From: Terriglobia bacterium
Lineage (GTDB): Bacteria > Acidobacteriota > Terriglobia > Terriglobales > Acidobacteriaceae
Assembly: GCA_020073525.1 (NCBI GenBank)
Contig: JAIQFA010000001.1
Coordinates: 1-64,000 of the forward strand
DNA length: 64,000 nt
Reading direction: 5' to 3'
Below the pieces are notes generated by a model. That model worked only from the letters and a program-made list of their open reading frames with translations. It had not been told where the DNA came from and ran no database searches. Positions 26,422 to 34,157 of the stretch are shown piece after piece (position 1 is the stretch's first letter; every line of letters begins with the position of its first letter). A program made the position numbers and the translations under genes.

Positions 26422-26916
26422 ATGAGTCTCGCCGCAAGCGATTTCCGCAAGGCCATGGGATGTTTCGCGACCGGGGTCACGGTCATCACCGTCGACCAGG
26501 ATGGCGAGGTCCACGGCATGACGGCGAATGCTTTCACCGCGGTTTCGCTCGACCCGGTGCTGGTTCTGGTATGTGTGGATCATCGGGCTCGGACGCATGC
26601 TCATCTGCATGCCCGGAAGAGATTTGGAGTGAACGTGCTGCGTAGCGATCAACAGGCCATCTCGGAATATTACGCGCGCTCCGCGGAGACGCATCAGCAT
26701 CCGGAATCGGCGGGCGCCCGTTTTGAGCACACCGTGCATGGCACGCCTGTACTGCAGGGAGCCCTGGCGTACCTTGAATGCCGGCTGCATTCAACGCAGA
26801 CGGCAGGAGATCACACCATCTTCATTGCAGAAGTGGAAGAGGTCGTGGTGCGGGATGGAGAGCCGCTGCTGTATTTCCGCAGCCAGTACCGCGACATAGA
26901 ACCAGTGGGACACTAA
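26422..26916 (+). CDS. Flavin reductase domain protein (HpaC-like)
   Basis: The ATG at 26422 gives 164 residues with the flavin reductase fold: 'DFRKAMGCFATGVTVITVDQDGEVHGMTANAFTAVSLDPVLVLVCVD', 'FGVNVLRSDQQAISEYYA' and 'GDHTIFIAEVEEV'. Such proteins reduce FMN or FAD with NAD(P)H for a partner monooxygenase. The luciferase-like enzyme at 39135 in the same strand run is a possible partner, although that enzyme may use F420 instead. Its stop overlaps the next start (TAATG). Confidence 0.9.
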   Translation: MSLAASDFRKAMGCFATGVTVITVDQDGEVHGMTANAFTAVSLDPVLVLVCVDHRARTHAHLHARKRFGVNVLRSDQQAISEYYARSAETHQHPESAGARFEHTVHGTPVLQGALAYLECRLHSTQTAGDHTIFIAEVEEVVVRDGEPLLYFRSQYRDIEPVGH

Positions 26917-28079
26917 TGCCAGGAACTCTCACTCCATTTCCGGACCGTGCCGGTGTCGCGACCGCGAATTCCGCGCCGACCTTTGCTCCTGGGTTTCCTG
27001 CCATGGGCGCGCGTCGGCTCTATATCTTCGGCGGCATCGCTCTGATCGCCGGTGGTCTTCTCTTCGGCGACATCTTTGCCGTTTTCATTCTCCACCAGAA
27101 TGCCGGCCGCCAGGGAGAGGCGCTCATGGCAGCCTCTCGGGCCGTCGCTGCCGGAGACGCCGCGGCGGTGAATGCGGTGTTCAGTCATCTCGGCGATGTG
27201 CTGGAGGATCGGGGCACCAAGGTGGATGCTCACGTCCACATGACCGATGCAGGCTACCTGGCCCTGCTGCTGGCGCTGGTGCAGCCCTACATCGCGCTCT
27301 CGCGACAAACGAAAAAATTCCTCGCAGCCCTGTTCATCGCCGGAGGAGTGCTTTTGCCGGTCGGCATCTTTCTGATTCACTACGTCGGACTCGCCGCCAG
27401 CCCGTTTTCGGCAATCGGATGGGCGAGTGTGCTGGCCGATTCCGCCGGAGCCTTGCTGATCCTCGTTCTCATTGTGCAAGCGTGGGGCTTCTGGAAATAT
27501 GTTCGCAGCCGCCAACTGAGCGAGCCTGAACTTCCTACTCTCGAACATTCGGGTGACAGCATGCCGCGCCGCGCGCTGCTGACCGGCGGCACCATTCTGG
27601 TTTTGTTCGGTTTCCTGCACGGTGCGTACTACGCCGGCGCTCTGCTGTACGAGCACGAACGGATGGAAACTTCGATCCTGCAACGCGTGATCAACGCCGG
27701 CGCCGCGGGAAATCTCGATGCCGCGGCAACTGAGGTCAACAACTTCGGCGGGCTGGCCGGCGCGCGAGCCGTCAACATCGCAGCGCACTCGCACATCATC
27801 GAATTTGGCTTGTTGGCGATGTTGCTGTCATTCGTGCAGCCCTTCGTGTTCCTGTCGGAAAAATGGAAGCGGCGCTGGGTGAAGGTGCTCCTCGGCGGCT
27901 CGGTGATTCTGCCAGTATTCGTGCTGCTTGAGTTGAAGTTCGGCCTTCTCGCCGGAGGCATCGCTGACATTGGCGGCCTAATGGTCATTGTTGCCCTGGT
28001 CGGGATGCTGGTCGGTATCGTGCGCTATTCCGGTGGCCTCGAGGCTGCTGCACGCGACGCCGTGGAGGGTGCACGATGA
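26916..28079 (+). CDS. Unrecognised membrane protein with two copies of a His-containing domain
   Basis: I do not recognise this family. The 387-residue protein has two homologous halves, about residues 37-193 and 222-372. Each has a hydrophobic helix ending near a His (ILHQN at 58-62, YEHER at 245-249), an extramembrane helix of about 40 residues, a (D/A)AHxH motif (His 106/108 and 291/293), then three or more hydrophobic helices with a conserved LVQP/FVQP segment. The next gene encodes a third copy. Paired His at membrane edges could bind haem or metal; that is inference. It sits between a flavin reductase and Mo-hydroxylase genes and may be the membrane electron acceptor. Confidence 0.85.
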   Translation: MPGTLTPFPDRAGVATANSAPTFAPGFPAMGARRLYIFGGIALIAGGLLFGDIFAVFILHQNAGRQGEALMAASRAVAAGDAAAVNAVFSHLGDVLEDRGTKVDAHVHMTDAGYLALLLALVQPYIALSRQTKKFLAALFIAGGVLLPVGIFLIHYVGLAASPFSAIGWASVLADSAGALLILVLIVQAWGFWKYVRSRQLSEPELPTLEHSGDSMPRRALLTGGTILVLFGFLHGAYYAGALLYEHERMETSILQRVINAGAAGNLDAAATEVNNFGGLAGARAVNIAAHSHIIEFGLLAMLLSFVQPFVFLSEKWKRRWVKVLLGGSVILPVFVLLELKFGLLAGGIADIGGLMVIVALVGMLVGIVRYSGGLEAAARDAVEGAR

Positions 28080-28570
28080 CCGGATCGCGCAAGCTTCTCA
28101 TTTTCGGGGGCATGACTCTCGCAGCATTCGGGATGCTCTACGGTTTGCAGTATGCGCTCTTCGTCGAACACCAGACGCTCGATCACATGGGCGGATCACT
28201 CGCCCAGTCCTTTGCCGCAGCGGCCAACCATAATGCCGGGGAGTCGCAGGCTGCGCTCGAGCAGTACGGCGAAACCAAGTACGACTATGTTCGTCAGGTC
28301 GACGCTCACTCCCACTGGATCGGGCTTGCCATGCTCATGATCGTGCTAGGCGTGATTTTCGAACGAGTGAATTTCAGCGAAGGAACTCGGCAACTGGTTG
28401 CGTTTGCTCTGCTGGTGGGTAGCGCGCTGTTCCCGCTGGCGATCATTCTTCAGACGTATCATCATGGTGCTTTGGTTTTGAAAGCTCTTGCCGTAGTGGG
28501 CTCCGGGCTGGTCATCGCCGCGTTGACTGCTACGGCCTGGGGATTTGCCCGGCCAGCTGCCACGGCTTAG
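28076..28570 (+). CDS. Unrecognised membrane protein, single copy of the same His-containing domain
   Basis: A 164-residue protein related to each half of the preceding product: 'LLIFGGMTLAAFGMLYGLQYALFVEHQ' aligns with 'LYIFGGIALIAGGLLFGDIFAVFILHQ', and 'QVDAHSHWIGLAMLMIVLGV' with 'KVDAHVHMTDAGYLALLLALV'. Conserved His are 32, 78 and 80; a further HH pair at 129-130 follows the second helix. About four hydrophobic helices are seen. Its ATG overlaps the upstream stop by four bases, so the two are translationally coupled and probably form one complex. Confidence 0.85.
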   Translation: MTGSRKLLIFGGMTLAAFGMLYGLQYALFVEHQTLDHMGGSLAQSFAAAANHNAGESQAALEQYGETKYDYVRQVDAHSHWIGLAMLMIVLGVIFERVNFSEGTRQLVAFALLVGSALFPLAIILQTYHHGALVLKALAVVGSGLVIAALTATAWGFARPAATA

Positions 28571-28577
28571 CTTACCG

Positions 28578-28660
28578 GTAGAGACGGGGCTTGCCCCGTC
28601 TCCCGCAGCGAACCGGGGAGTCCGGGACGCGATCGGAGACGCGGTAAGCCGTGTCTCTAC
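28578..28660. repeat. Paired GTAGAGAC palindromes forming a larger inverted element
   Basis: Two small palindromes, 28578-28603 (GACGGGGC-TT-GCCCCGTC) and 28636-28660 (GAGACGCGGTAAGCCGTGTCTC), stand in the gap before the FAD-subunit gene. The outer ends are GTAGAGAC and GTCTCTAC, so the whole 83 bp is an inverted element. It splits the cluster between the membrane genes and the Mo-hydroxylase genes. Confidence 0.75.
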
Positions 28661-28693
28661 ACGAAATCGTTTAAACAGGAAAGACGAACTGCA

Positions 28694-29587
28694 ATGTATC
28701 CGCGATCATTTCACTATCATCGGGCGGGATCACTGAAAGAAGCGATCTCCATGCTCGGCCAGCTCGGCGAGGGCGCGAAATTTCTCGCTGGTGGGCAGAG
28801 TCTGATTCCGCTGCTCAAACTTCGTTTCGCGAATCCCGAGCACCTGGTGGACTTGAACTTCATCTCGGGCACCTCCTTCATTAAAGAGGAGTCGGGGGCG
28901 CTTCATTTCGGAGCGATGACCCGCCACGCCGAGATCGAGCACTCTGCGCTCGCGAGAAAGATTGCGGTCCTGCACGACTGTGCAGCGGGGATTGCCGACG
29001 TGCAAGTGCGAAACCGGGGGACCATCAGCGGATCGCTCGCGGAAGCCGATCCGAGCGGCGATTGGGCCAACGCCTTAATTACAATCGACACCACCGTGCA
29101 CTGTCTCGGGCCGAACGGCGCGCGCATCATCCCATTGAAAGACTTCATCAAGGACGCCTATACAACCGCGCTGGCTCACGACGAACTTGTCACCGAAGTT
29201 GAGGTGAAAATTCCGCCGCAGGGCAGCGGTGGCGCCTATCTTGCATTCAAGCGGACTGCTCCCGTATATCCCAGCGCCAGTGCCGCCGTGCAACTCACCT
29301 TGGCGGGCGACGTCTGCCAGGATGCCGCCATTGCTCTGGGCTGCGTCGGACTGACGGCGATCCGCGCGAGCGAAGCCGAGGGGGCACTTCGCGGAAACAT
29401 TCTGAATGAAAAGACGATTGCCGCCGCCGCTGAAGCCGCTCGTGCCGCCGCCGATCCCCAGGCTGACATGCGCGGGTCCGCTGAATACAAGCGCGAACTG
29501 GTCGTAGCCCTGGTGAAGCGCGCCATTCAGATTGCCGTGCGCCGTGCTCGCGGGGAACAAGTCGAAGGGGCCCATCTTTATGCCTGA
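28694..29587 (+). CDS. Molybdenum hydroxylase FAD-binding (medium) subunit, CoxM-like
   Basis: A 297-residue FAD_binding_5/CO_deh_flav_C protein. 'AKFLAGGQSLIPLLKLRFANPEHLVDLNFI' and 'VRNRGTISGSLAEADPSGDWANALITID' carry the two FAD-binding glycine loops of the family. It passes electrons from the 2Fe-2S subunit to an acceptor. Its stop overlaps the next start by eight bases. The order here is medium, small, CoxG-like, large. Confidence 0.93.
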   Translation: MYPRSFHYHRAGSLKEAISMLGQLGEGAKFLAGGQSLIPLLKLRFANPEHLVDLNFISGTSFIKEESGALHFGAMTRHAEIEHSALARKIAVLHDCAAGIADVQVRNRGTISGSLAEADPSGDWANALITIDTTVHCLGPNGARIIPLKDFIKDAYTTALAHDELVTEVEVKIPPQGSGGAYLAFKRTAPVYPSASAAVQLTLAGDVCQDAAIALGCVGLTAIRASEAEGALRGNILNEKTIAAAAEAARAAADPQADMRGSAEYKRELVVALVKRAIQIAVRRARGEQVEGAHLYA

Positions 29588-30086
29588 AATTGCAGCCATC
29601 GAAAAAATCGCCGTGAAGATCAACGTGAATGGCACGCCGTATTCGCGTCAGGTCGAACCGCGCATGTTGCTGGTCGAGTTCCTGCGCGAGGCATGTGATC
29701 TCACGGGAACGCACGTCGGTTGCGACACAACCTACTGCGGCGCTTGCACCGTGCTGATGAACGGACTGGCGGTAAAATCCTGCACGATGTTTGCCGTGCA
29801 AGCGGACGGATCGGAGATCACGACCGTCGAGGGGCTCGAAAAAGATGGCAAGCTCCATCCCATTCAAAAAGCGTTCGGCGATTCCTACGGCCTGCAGTGT
29901 GGCTACTGCACGCCGGGGCTGATGCTCTCCACTCATCAACTGCTGTCCGAGAATCCCGAGCCCAGCGAAAAGGAAATTCGCAAAGCGATTGCCGGCAACA
30001 CCTGCCGCTGCACCGGCTATATGAACATTTTCAAGGCTATTAAGCTCGCGGGTCAGAACATGAAGGGAGCCGGAGATGGCAATTAA
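29580..30086 (+). CDS. Molybdenum hydroxylase 2Fe-2S (small) subunit, CoxS-like
   Basis: The ATG at 29580 gives 168 residues. A plant-type ferredoxin centre (VGCDTTYCGACTVLMNG...KSC) is followed by the helical second centre (LQCGYCTPGLML and NTCRCTGYMNIF), so all eight cluster cysteines are present. It relays electrons from the Mo site to FAD. It overlaps the upstream and downstream genes, supporting one operon. Confidence 0.95.
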   Translation: MPEIAAIEKIAVKINVNGTPYSRQVEPRMLLVEFLREACDLTGTHVGCDTTYCGACTVLMNGLAVKSCTMFAVQADGSEITTVEGLEKDGKLHPIQKAFGDSYGLQCGYCTPGLMLSTHQLLSENPEPSEKEIRKAIAGNTCRCTGYMNIFKAIKLAGQNMKGAGDGN

Positions 30087-30564
30087 GTTTTCAGGTGAAT
30101 TCCAAGTAAAGAAACAGCCCGAGGAGGTTTACGACTTCCTCACCGACCCCAATCGATTTGCCCCGCTGCTCCCGGAGTTTCAAAGCGTGTCAGTGCAGGA
30201 CCCCACGCATTTCGCTGTCAAGGTGAACGTGGGCATTTCCTACATCAAGGGCAGCGCCGACGTGAAGATGGAACTGGCCGAAGCCGACAGGCCGCGCCGC
30301 GCTCAATACAAAGGGCAAGGAGCGGTTGGCGGAGGAAATGTCACCATGGTCGCTGGGTTTGACCTGGCGCCCGTCGCCGACGGAGTTGCACCCGGAACTG
30401 CGGATGGAACCGTACTTGGAACCACGGTCGGAACCAAAGTGAACTGGCAGGGCGAAGCCCAGATCTTCGGCCGTCTGGCTTCTGTAGCCGGTGGTTTGCT
30501 GGAACCGCTGGGCAGGAAACAAATTCAGAAATTGATCGACGGGCTGCAGGCAGCGTTGGCCTAG
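30076..30564 (+). CDS. CoxG-like SRPBCC protein
   Basis: A 162-residue START/Bet v1-like fold: 'FSGEFQVKKQPEEVYDFLTDPNRFAPLLPEFQSV', 'AVKVNVGISYIKGSADVKMELAEAD' and a C-terminal amphipathic helix 'GGLLEPLGRKQIQKLIDGLQAAL'. CoxG homologues help assemble CO-dehydrogenase-type enzymes or recruit them to the membrane. It starts inside the 3' end of the small-subunit gene. Residues 95-125 are Gly/Thr/Val-rich, an unusual linker. Confidence 0.9.
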   Translation: MAIKFSGEFQVKKQPEEVYDFLTDPNRFAPLLPEFQSVSVQDPTHFAVKVNVGISYIKGSADVKMELAEADRPRRAQYKGQGAVGGGNVTMVAGFDLAPVADGVAPGTADGTVLGTTVGTKVNWQGEAQIFGRLASVAGGLLEPLGRKQIQKLIDGLQAALA

Positions 30565-30567
30565 CTC

Positions 30568-30593
30568 GTGTGGCGCGGGCGCCATCGCCCGCG
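30568..30593. repeat. Palindromic intergenic repeat, CGCGGGC type
   Basis: CGCGGGCG-CCAT-CGCCCGCG forms a perfect 8-bp stem preceded by GTGTGG, related to 269-294. It lies in the 55-base gap between the CoxG-like and large-subunit genes and may modulate the level of the large subunit. Confidence 0.65.
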
Positions 30594-30619
30594 AAATATT
30601 TGCGGAGGCACCAAACACG

Positions 30620-33112
30620 GTGTCTGAAAGAAACGGAGCCGAAGAAGACGTGGCTGAAGAAAAGAAGAACGGTAACGGACCCTGGGTAGGCGCCTCGCTT
30701 CCCCGAAAAGAAGAAGACCGCCTCTTGCGCGGCCGGGGCAAGTTTGCCGACGACATCAAGCTGCGCGAGATGCTCTATCTGCGCTTTGTGCGGTCTCCCT
30801 ATGCGCACGCGCGTGTCGTCAGTGTGGACGCGTCCGCCGCCGAGGCGCTGCCCGGCGTGGTGTGCGCGATCACGGGCAAAGAGATTGCGGCGCAAACACA
30901 GCCGTTTATCGAAATTGGTCCGGACCAAGCGCAGAAAATTCGTGACTTCCCCATGGCCGTGGGGAAAGTCCTTTACCAGGGTGAGCCGGTGGCCGCCGTC
31001 GTTGCCGAATCCCCGAGCCTCGCCGACGATGCTGCTGAACTGGTGCAGGTCGAGTACGAGCCGCTCGAACCTGTGATCGACGCCGAACAGGCCCTCACCG
31101 ATCACAGTGTCCTCCACGAAGAAGCCGGTACAAACCGAGTCTGGAACGGCGTGTGGGAATACGGCGACGTCGAGCGCGCCTTCAAGGATGCGGCATATGT
31201 CGTCGACATCGATCGCTTGCACTTCCACCGCTTTTCGTCGACGCCGCTCGAAAACAACGTTGTGATTGCCGAATGGAATCCCAAAGACGACCGCATCTAC
31301 TATTCGTGCAATAACTCGTTCCCGTCGTTCGCGATCCAGTTCCTGGCTTCGCACCTGAACATTCACATCGATAAGATCCGGTGTCAGACCTTCGACATCG
31401 GCGGCAGCTTCGGCATCAAAATCACCAGCTATCCGCAGATGGCCGTCTGCGCGTTGGCATCCAAGAAAGCCGGGGGGCGGCCCGTCAAGTGGGTCGAAAC
31501 CCGCTCTGAGCACATGGTTTCGAGCGCTCACGGCAACGAGCGCACCTTCCGCAATACGCGCGTCGCCCTCGACAAAAACGGCGTTATCACCGCCATCGAT
31601 TCACGGCACATCGACGACTGCGGCGCCTACCCGCGCTATGAGCCGCTGGGCTGCGTGATCTGGTCGCAGGTCTTCTGCGGAGTCTATCGTTTCAAGAACG
31701 CTCGCATCGATTTCTGGCAGGCAGTCACCAACAAATGTCCGGTCGGCCCCAATCGCGGATACTCGCGCATGCAGCACCTCTGGTTTCTGGAGCGGCTCGT
31801 CGATATCTGCGCCCATGAGATCGGCATCGCGCCGGATGAAATGCGGCTGCGCAACTACATCCGCCCCGAAGAGTTTCCCTACACTACGCCCAACGGCTGC
31901 GTTTACGACTCGGGGAATTATCCGAAGATGCTTGAGGTCGCGAAAGACCTGATCGGTTGGGACAGCTGGAAGAAGAAGCAGGCCGAGGCGCGCCGCGAAG
32001 GCCGCATGCTTGGAATTGGCATCGGCACTACGCTCGATTCCGGAACGAACAACTTCGGGCAGTCGCAGATCATCAATCCTTACGCGCCTTTCTCCGGCAA
32101 CTCGCAGGGCGCAAACTGCAAGCTCGATATCTACGGCGAAGTGGTTGTGGCCGTCGGGTCATGTCCGCAAGGCCAGGGCCACGAAACCACCTCCGCGCAG
32201 GTTGTTGCCGATGTGCTCAACATTCATCCCGACCTGATCACGGTACGTACTGGCTTCGATACCGAGCGCAACGTGCATACTGGCATGTCGGGCACGTATG
32301 CCAGCCAATTTGCAGTCTCTGGTTTGTCGGCGGTTCACGGCGCGGCGCAGAAACTTAAAACGGAGATGAAGCGCCTGGCCGCCTTTGCCCTCGAAACCAA
32401 AGAAGATGATCTGGAATTCGGAGTCGGCCAGCAGGGCCCCGAGATCAAGGCCAAGAGCAGCGGCAAATCCATCAACTACTGGGGCCTCGCAAACATTGTG
32501 AACGTAAACAGCGGCGTGCTCCCGCCGGAACTCTACGATGTCACGCTCAACTGCCGCTACGTGTGGCGCGCACCGTTCAAGGTTCCAGACCTGAAAGCGA
32601 AATACGGCAGTCTCACGCTGACCTATGCTTCGCAATTGCACATCGCGATCGTCGAGGTGGACCGCGAAACGTTTGTCCCGAAGATTCTCGACTACGTAGC
32701 GGTCGACGATTGTGGTACGGTCATCAACCCGTCCATCGTCGAAGGGCAGGTCTATGGCGCGACTGCGCATGGAATCGGCGCGGCGCTGATGGAAACCTGT
32801 GTCTATGACGCCGTCGGCAACATGCTGACCAGTACGTTCAGCGATTACACGCCGATCACTTCGATGAATATTCCAAAGATAAAGTACGGCCACACTACAA
32901 CGCCTTCTCCCCACAGTTACAGCGGCGCAAAGGGCATGGGCGAAGGCGGCGCGGCGCCCGTGCATACGATTTCAGCGGCGTTGCAGGATGCGTTGTTTGC
33001 GCAGGGCATCTTTATCAATGACTCCTTCAACAACGCTGACAGCATCTTCCGCTCGCTCAAGCATCACGAAGGCGGGCAACTCGCTCAATTGGTGAAGCTG
33101 GAGAAGAGATGA
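30620..33112 (+). CDS. Molybdenum hydroxylase large (molybdopterin) subunit, CoxL/XdhA-like
   Basis: An 830-residue aldehyde oxidase/xanthine dehydrogenase-type subunit. The N-terminal hammerhead domain ('EDRLLRGRGKFADDIKLREMLYLRFVRSPYAHARV') precedes Mo-pterin domains with 'FDIGGSFGIKITSYPQMAVCALA', 'RPVKWVETRSEHM' and C-terminal 'GAKGMGEGGAAPVHTISAAL', where Glu in GEGG is the catalytic base. The form I CO dehydrogenase loop AYxCSFR is absent; the corresponding loop near residues 374-382 reads GPNRGYSRM. The enzyme probably hydroxylates a ring or aldehyde carbon rather than oxidising CO. A GTG start is used. Confidence 0.92.
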   Translation: MSERNGAEEDVAEEKKNGNGPWVGASLPRKEEDRLLRGRGKFADDIKLREMLYLRFVRSPYAHARVVSVDASAAEALPGVVCAITGKEIAAQTQPFIEIGPDQAQKIRDFPMAVGKVLYQGEPVAAVVAESPSLADDAAELVQVEYEPLEPVIDAEQALTDHSVLHEEAGTNRVWNGVWEYGDVERAFKDAAYVVDIDRLHFHRFSSTPLENNVVIAEWNPKDDRIYYSCNNSFPSFAIQFLASHLNIHIDKIRCQTFDIGGSFGIKITSYPQMAVCALASKKAGGRPVKWVETRSEHMVSSAHGNERTFRNTRVALDKNGVITAIDSRHIDDCGAYPRYEPLGCVIWSQVFCGVYRFKNARIDFWQAVTNKCPVGPNRGYSRMQHLWFLERLVDICAHEIGIAPDEMRLRNYIRPEEFPYTTPNGCVYDSGNYPKMLEVAKDLIGWDSWKKKQAEARREGRMLGIGIGTTLDSGTNNFGQSQIINPYAPFSGNSQGANCKLDIYGEVVVAVGSCPQGQGHETTSAQVVADVLNIHPDLITVRTGFDTERNVHTGMSGTYASQFAVSGLSAVHGAAQKLKTEMKRLAAFALETKEDDLEFGVGQQGPEIKAKSSGKSINYWGLANIVNVNSGVLPPELYDVTLNCRYVWRAPFKVPDLKAKYGSLTLTYASQLHIAIVEVDRETFVPKILDYVAVDDCGTVINPSIVEGQVYGATAHGIGAALMETCVYDAVGNMLTSTFSDYTPITSMNIPKIKYGHTTTPSPHSYSGAKGMGEGGAAPVHTISAALQDALFAQGIFINDSFNNADSIFRSLKHHEGGQLAQLVKLEKR

Positions 33113-33117
33113 ACCAC

Positions 33118-33170
33118 GTAGGGACAACCGTGTCGGCTGTCCAACCGAGCGCAGCTCGGCGGTTTTCTTG
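33118..33170 (+). terminator. GTAGGGAC-type repeat with terminator-like hairpin
   Basis: GTAGGGACAACCG is followed by the palindrome CCGAGC-GCA-GCTCGG (33145-33159) and then GGTTTTCTT. The U-run suggests a terminator or attenuator after the large-subunit gene. A near copy of the composite is at 48162-48212. Confidence 0.5.
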
Positions 33171-33186
33171 ACGGACTAAGGACGGA

Positions 33187-34137
33187 ATGAAGAAGGTTTG
33201 CATCATCGGTTGCGGAGCGATCGGCAGTCTGTACGCCGCGCACTTGGCTCGCGTCGCTGAAGTCTGGGCCTTTGTTCGTCGCGAAGATCACGCTGCCGAG
33301 CTAAACCAAAAAGGCCTGCGGGTTACTGGAAGCCACAATTTTGCTGTCCCGATCAAAGCCACGACCAACGCGAAAGACTTGCCCGATTGCGATCTCGGCA
33401 TCGTTGCCACGAAAGCCACGCAGGTCAAAGAATCATTTCGCATGGTCGGGCGCCACTTCGATCAAGGAGCGGTCCTCTCCGCACAGAATGGGGTCGGCAG
33501 CGAGGAAATCATTGCCACTCTCACGCGCGGCTACGTCATTCGCGCCACCACGTTCATGAGCGGCACACGACACAGCGACTCGCATGTGCAGTACGAACTT
33601 GACACGCCAACGTGGATGGGCCCGTTCGAGCCGACTGGCACGCCATTCGCCGTCGTTAAGGAAGCCGCCGATCTTATCGTCGCTGCCGGGCTCAAAGCCG
33701 AGGCGCTCGAAGACGCGCGACCTTCGCAGTGGTCTAAGCTGATTTTTAATTCATCGGTGAATAGCGTGGCTGCACTGACGGGCCTGCCGCACTCGCCGCA
33801 CTTCTCCGAGGAAGGGAAATTTTCCGATCTCGGCCATCTGCTCCACGCCTTGATCGACGAGGGCAAGAGAGTAGCTGAGGCCGCTGGCGTTCGCCTGCCC
33901 GAGGATCCCTGGGAGATGAATCGAGTAGGCGCCATGACGAACCATCCTCCCTCCATGCTTCACGATGTTCGCCACAAGTTGACGACGGAAATTGATTTCC
34001 TTTCCGGCGCCATCGCTCGCGAAGCGGAGCGCGTCGGTGTGCCCGCGCCGCTGCACACCGCGCTATACCGGCTCATCAAGGGCAAAGAAGCAGCCTGGAA
34101 TTTTCAGGACGAAAATAAACCGGTAACCGTGCATTGA
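33187..34137 (+). CDS. Ketopantoate reductase-family protein 1
   Basis: A 316-residue PanE/ApbA-fold oxidoreductase. 'KKVCIIGCGAIGSLYAAHLARVAEVWAFVRR' is the NADP-binding Rossmann start; 'SAQNGVGSEEIIA' and 'QWSKLIFNSSVNSVAALTGLP' contain the conserved Asn and Lys/Asn residues, and 'PPSMLHDVRHKLTTEIDFLSGAIAREAERVGVPAPLH' the C-terminal signature with Ser and Glu. A second paralogue lies at 37988. Two copies in a non-pantothenate context suggest they reduce or oxidise a pathway 2-oxo or 2-hydroxy acid. Confidence 0.85.
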   Translation: MKKVCIIGCGAIGSLYAAHLARVAEVWAFVRREDHAAELNQKGLRVTGSHNFAVPIKATTNAKDLPDCDLGIVATKATQVKESFRMVGRHFDQGAVLSAQNGVGSEEIIATLTRGYVIRATTFMSGTRHSDSHVQYELDTPTWMGPFEPTGTPFAVVKEAADLIVAAGLKAEALEDARPSQWSKLIFNSSVNSVAALTGLPHSPHFSEEGKFSDLGHLLHALIDEGKRVAEAAGVRLPEDPWEMNRVGAMTNHPPSMLHDVRHKLTTEIDFLSGAIAREAERVGVPAPLHTALYRLIKGKEAAWNFQDENKPVTVH

Positions 34138-34157
34138 GATGGCGTAGAGAGACAAAT

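Noticed and set aside
30341..31531. 396-codon minus-strand frame across the CoxG-like and large-subunit genes
   Set aside because: It is antisense to two clearly recognised proteins and has no recognisable motif.
28694..33112. Aerobic carbon monoxide dehydrogenase
   Set aside because: The large subunit lacks the AYxCSFR loop of form I enzymes, so only a general Mo-hydroxylase call is supported.
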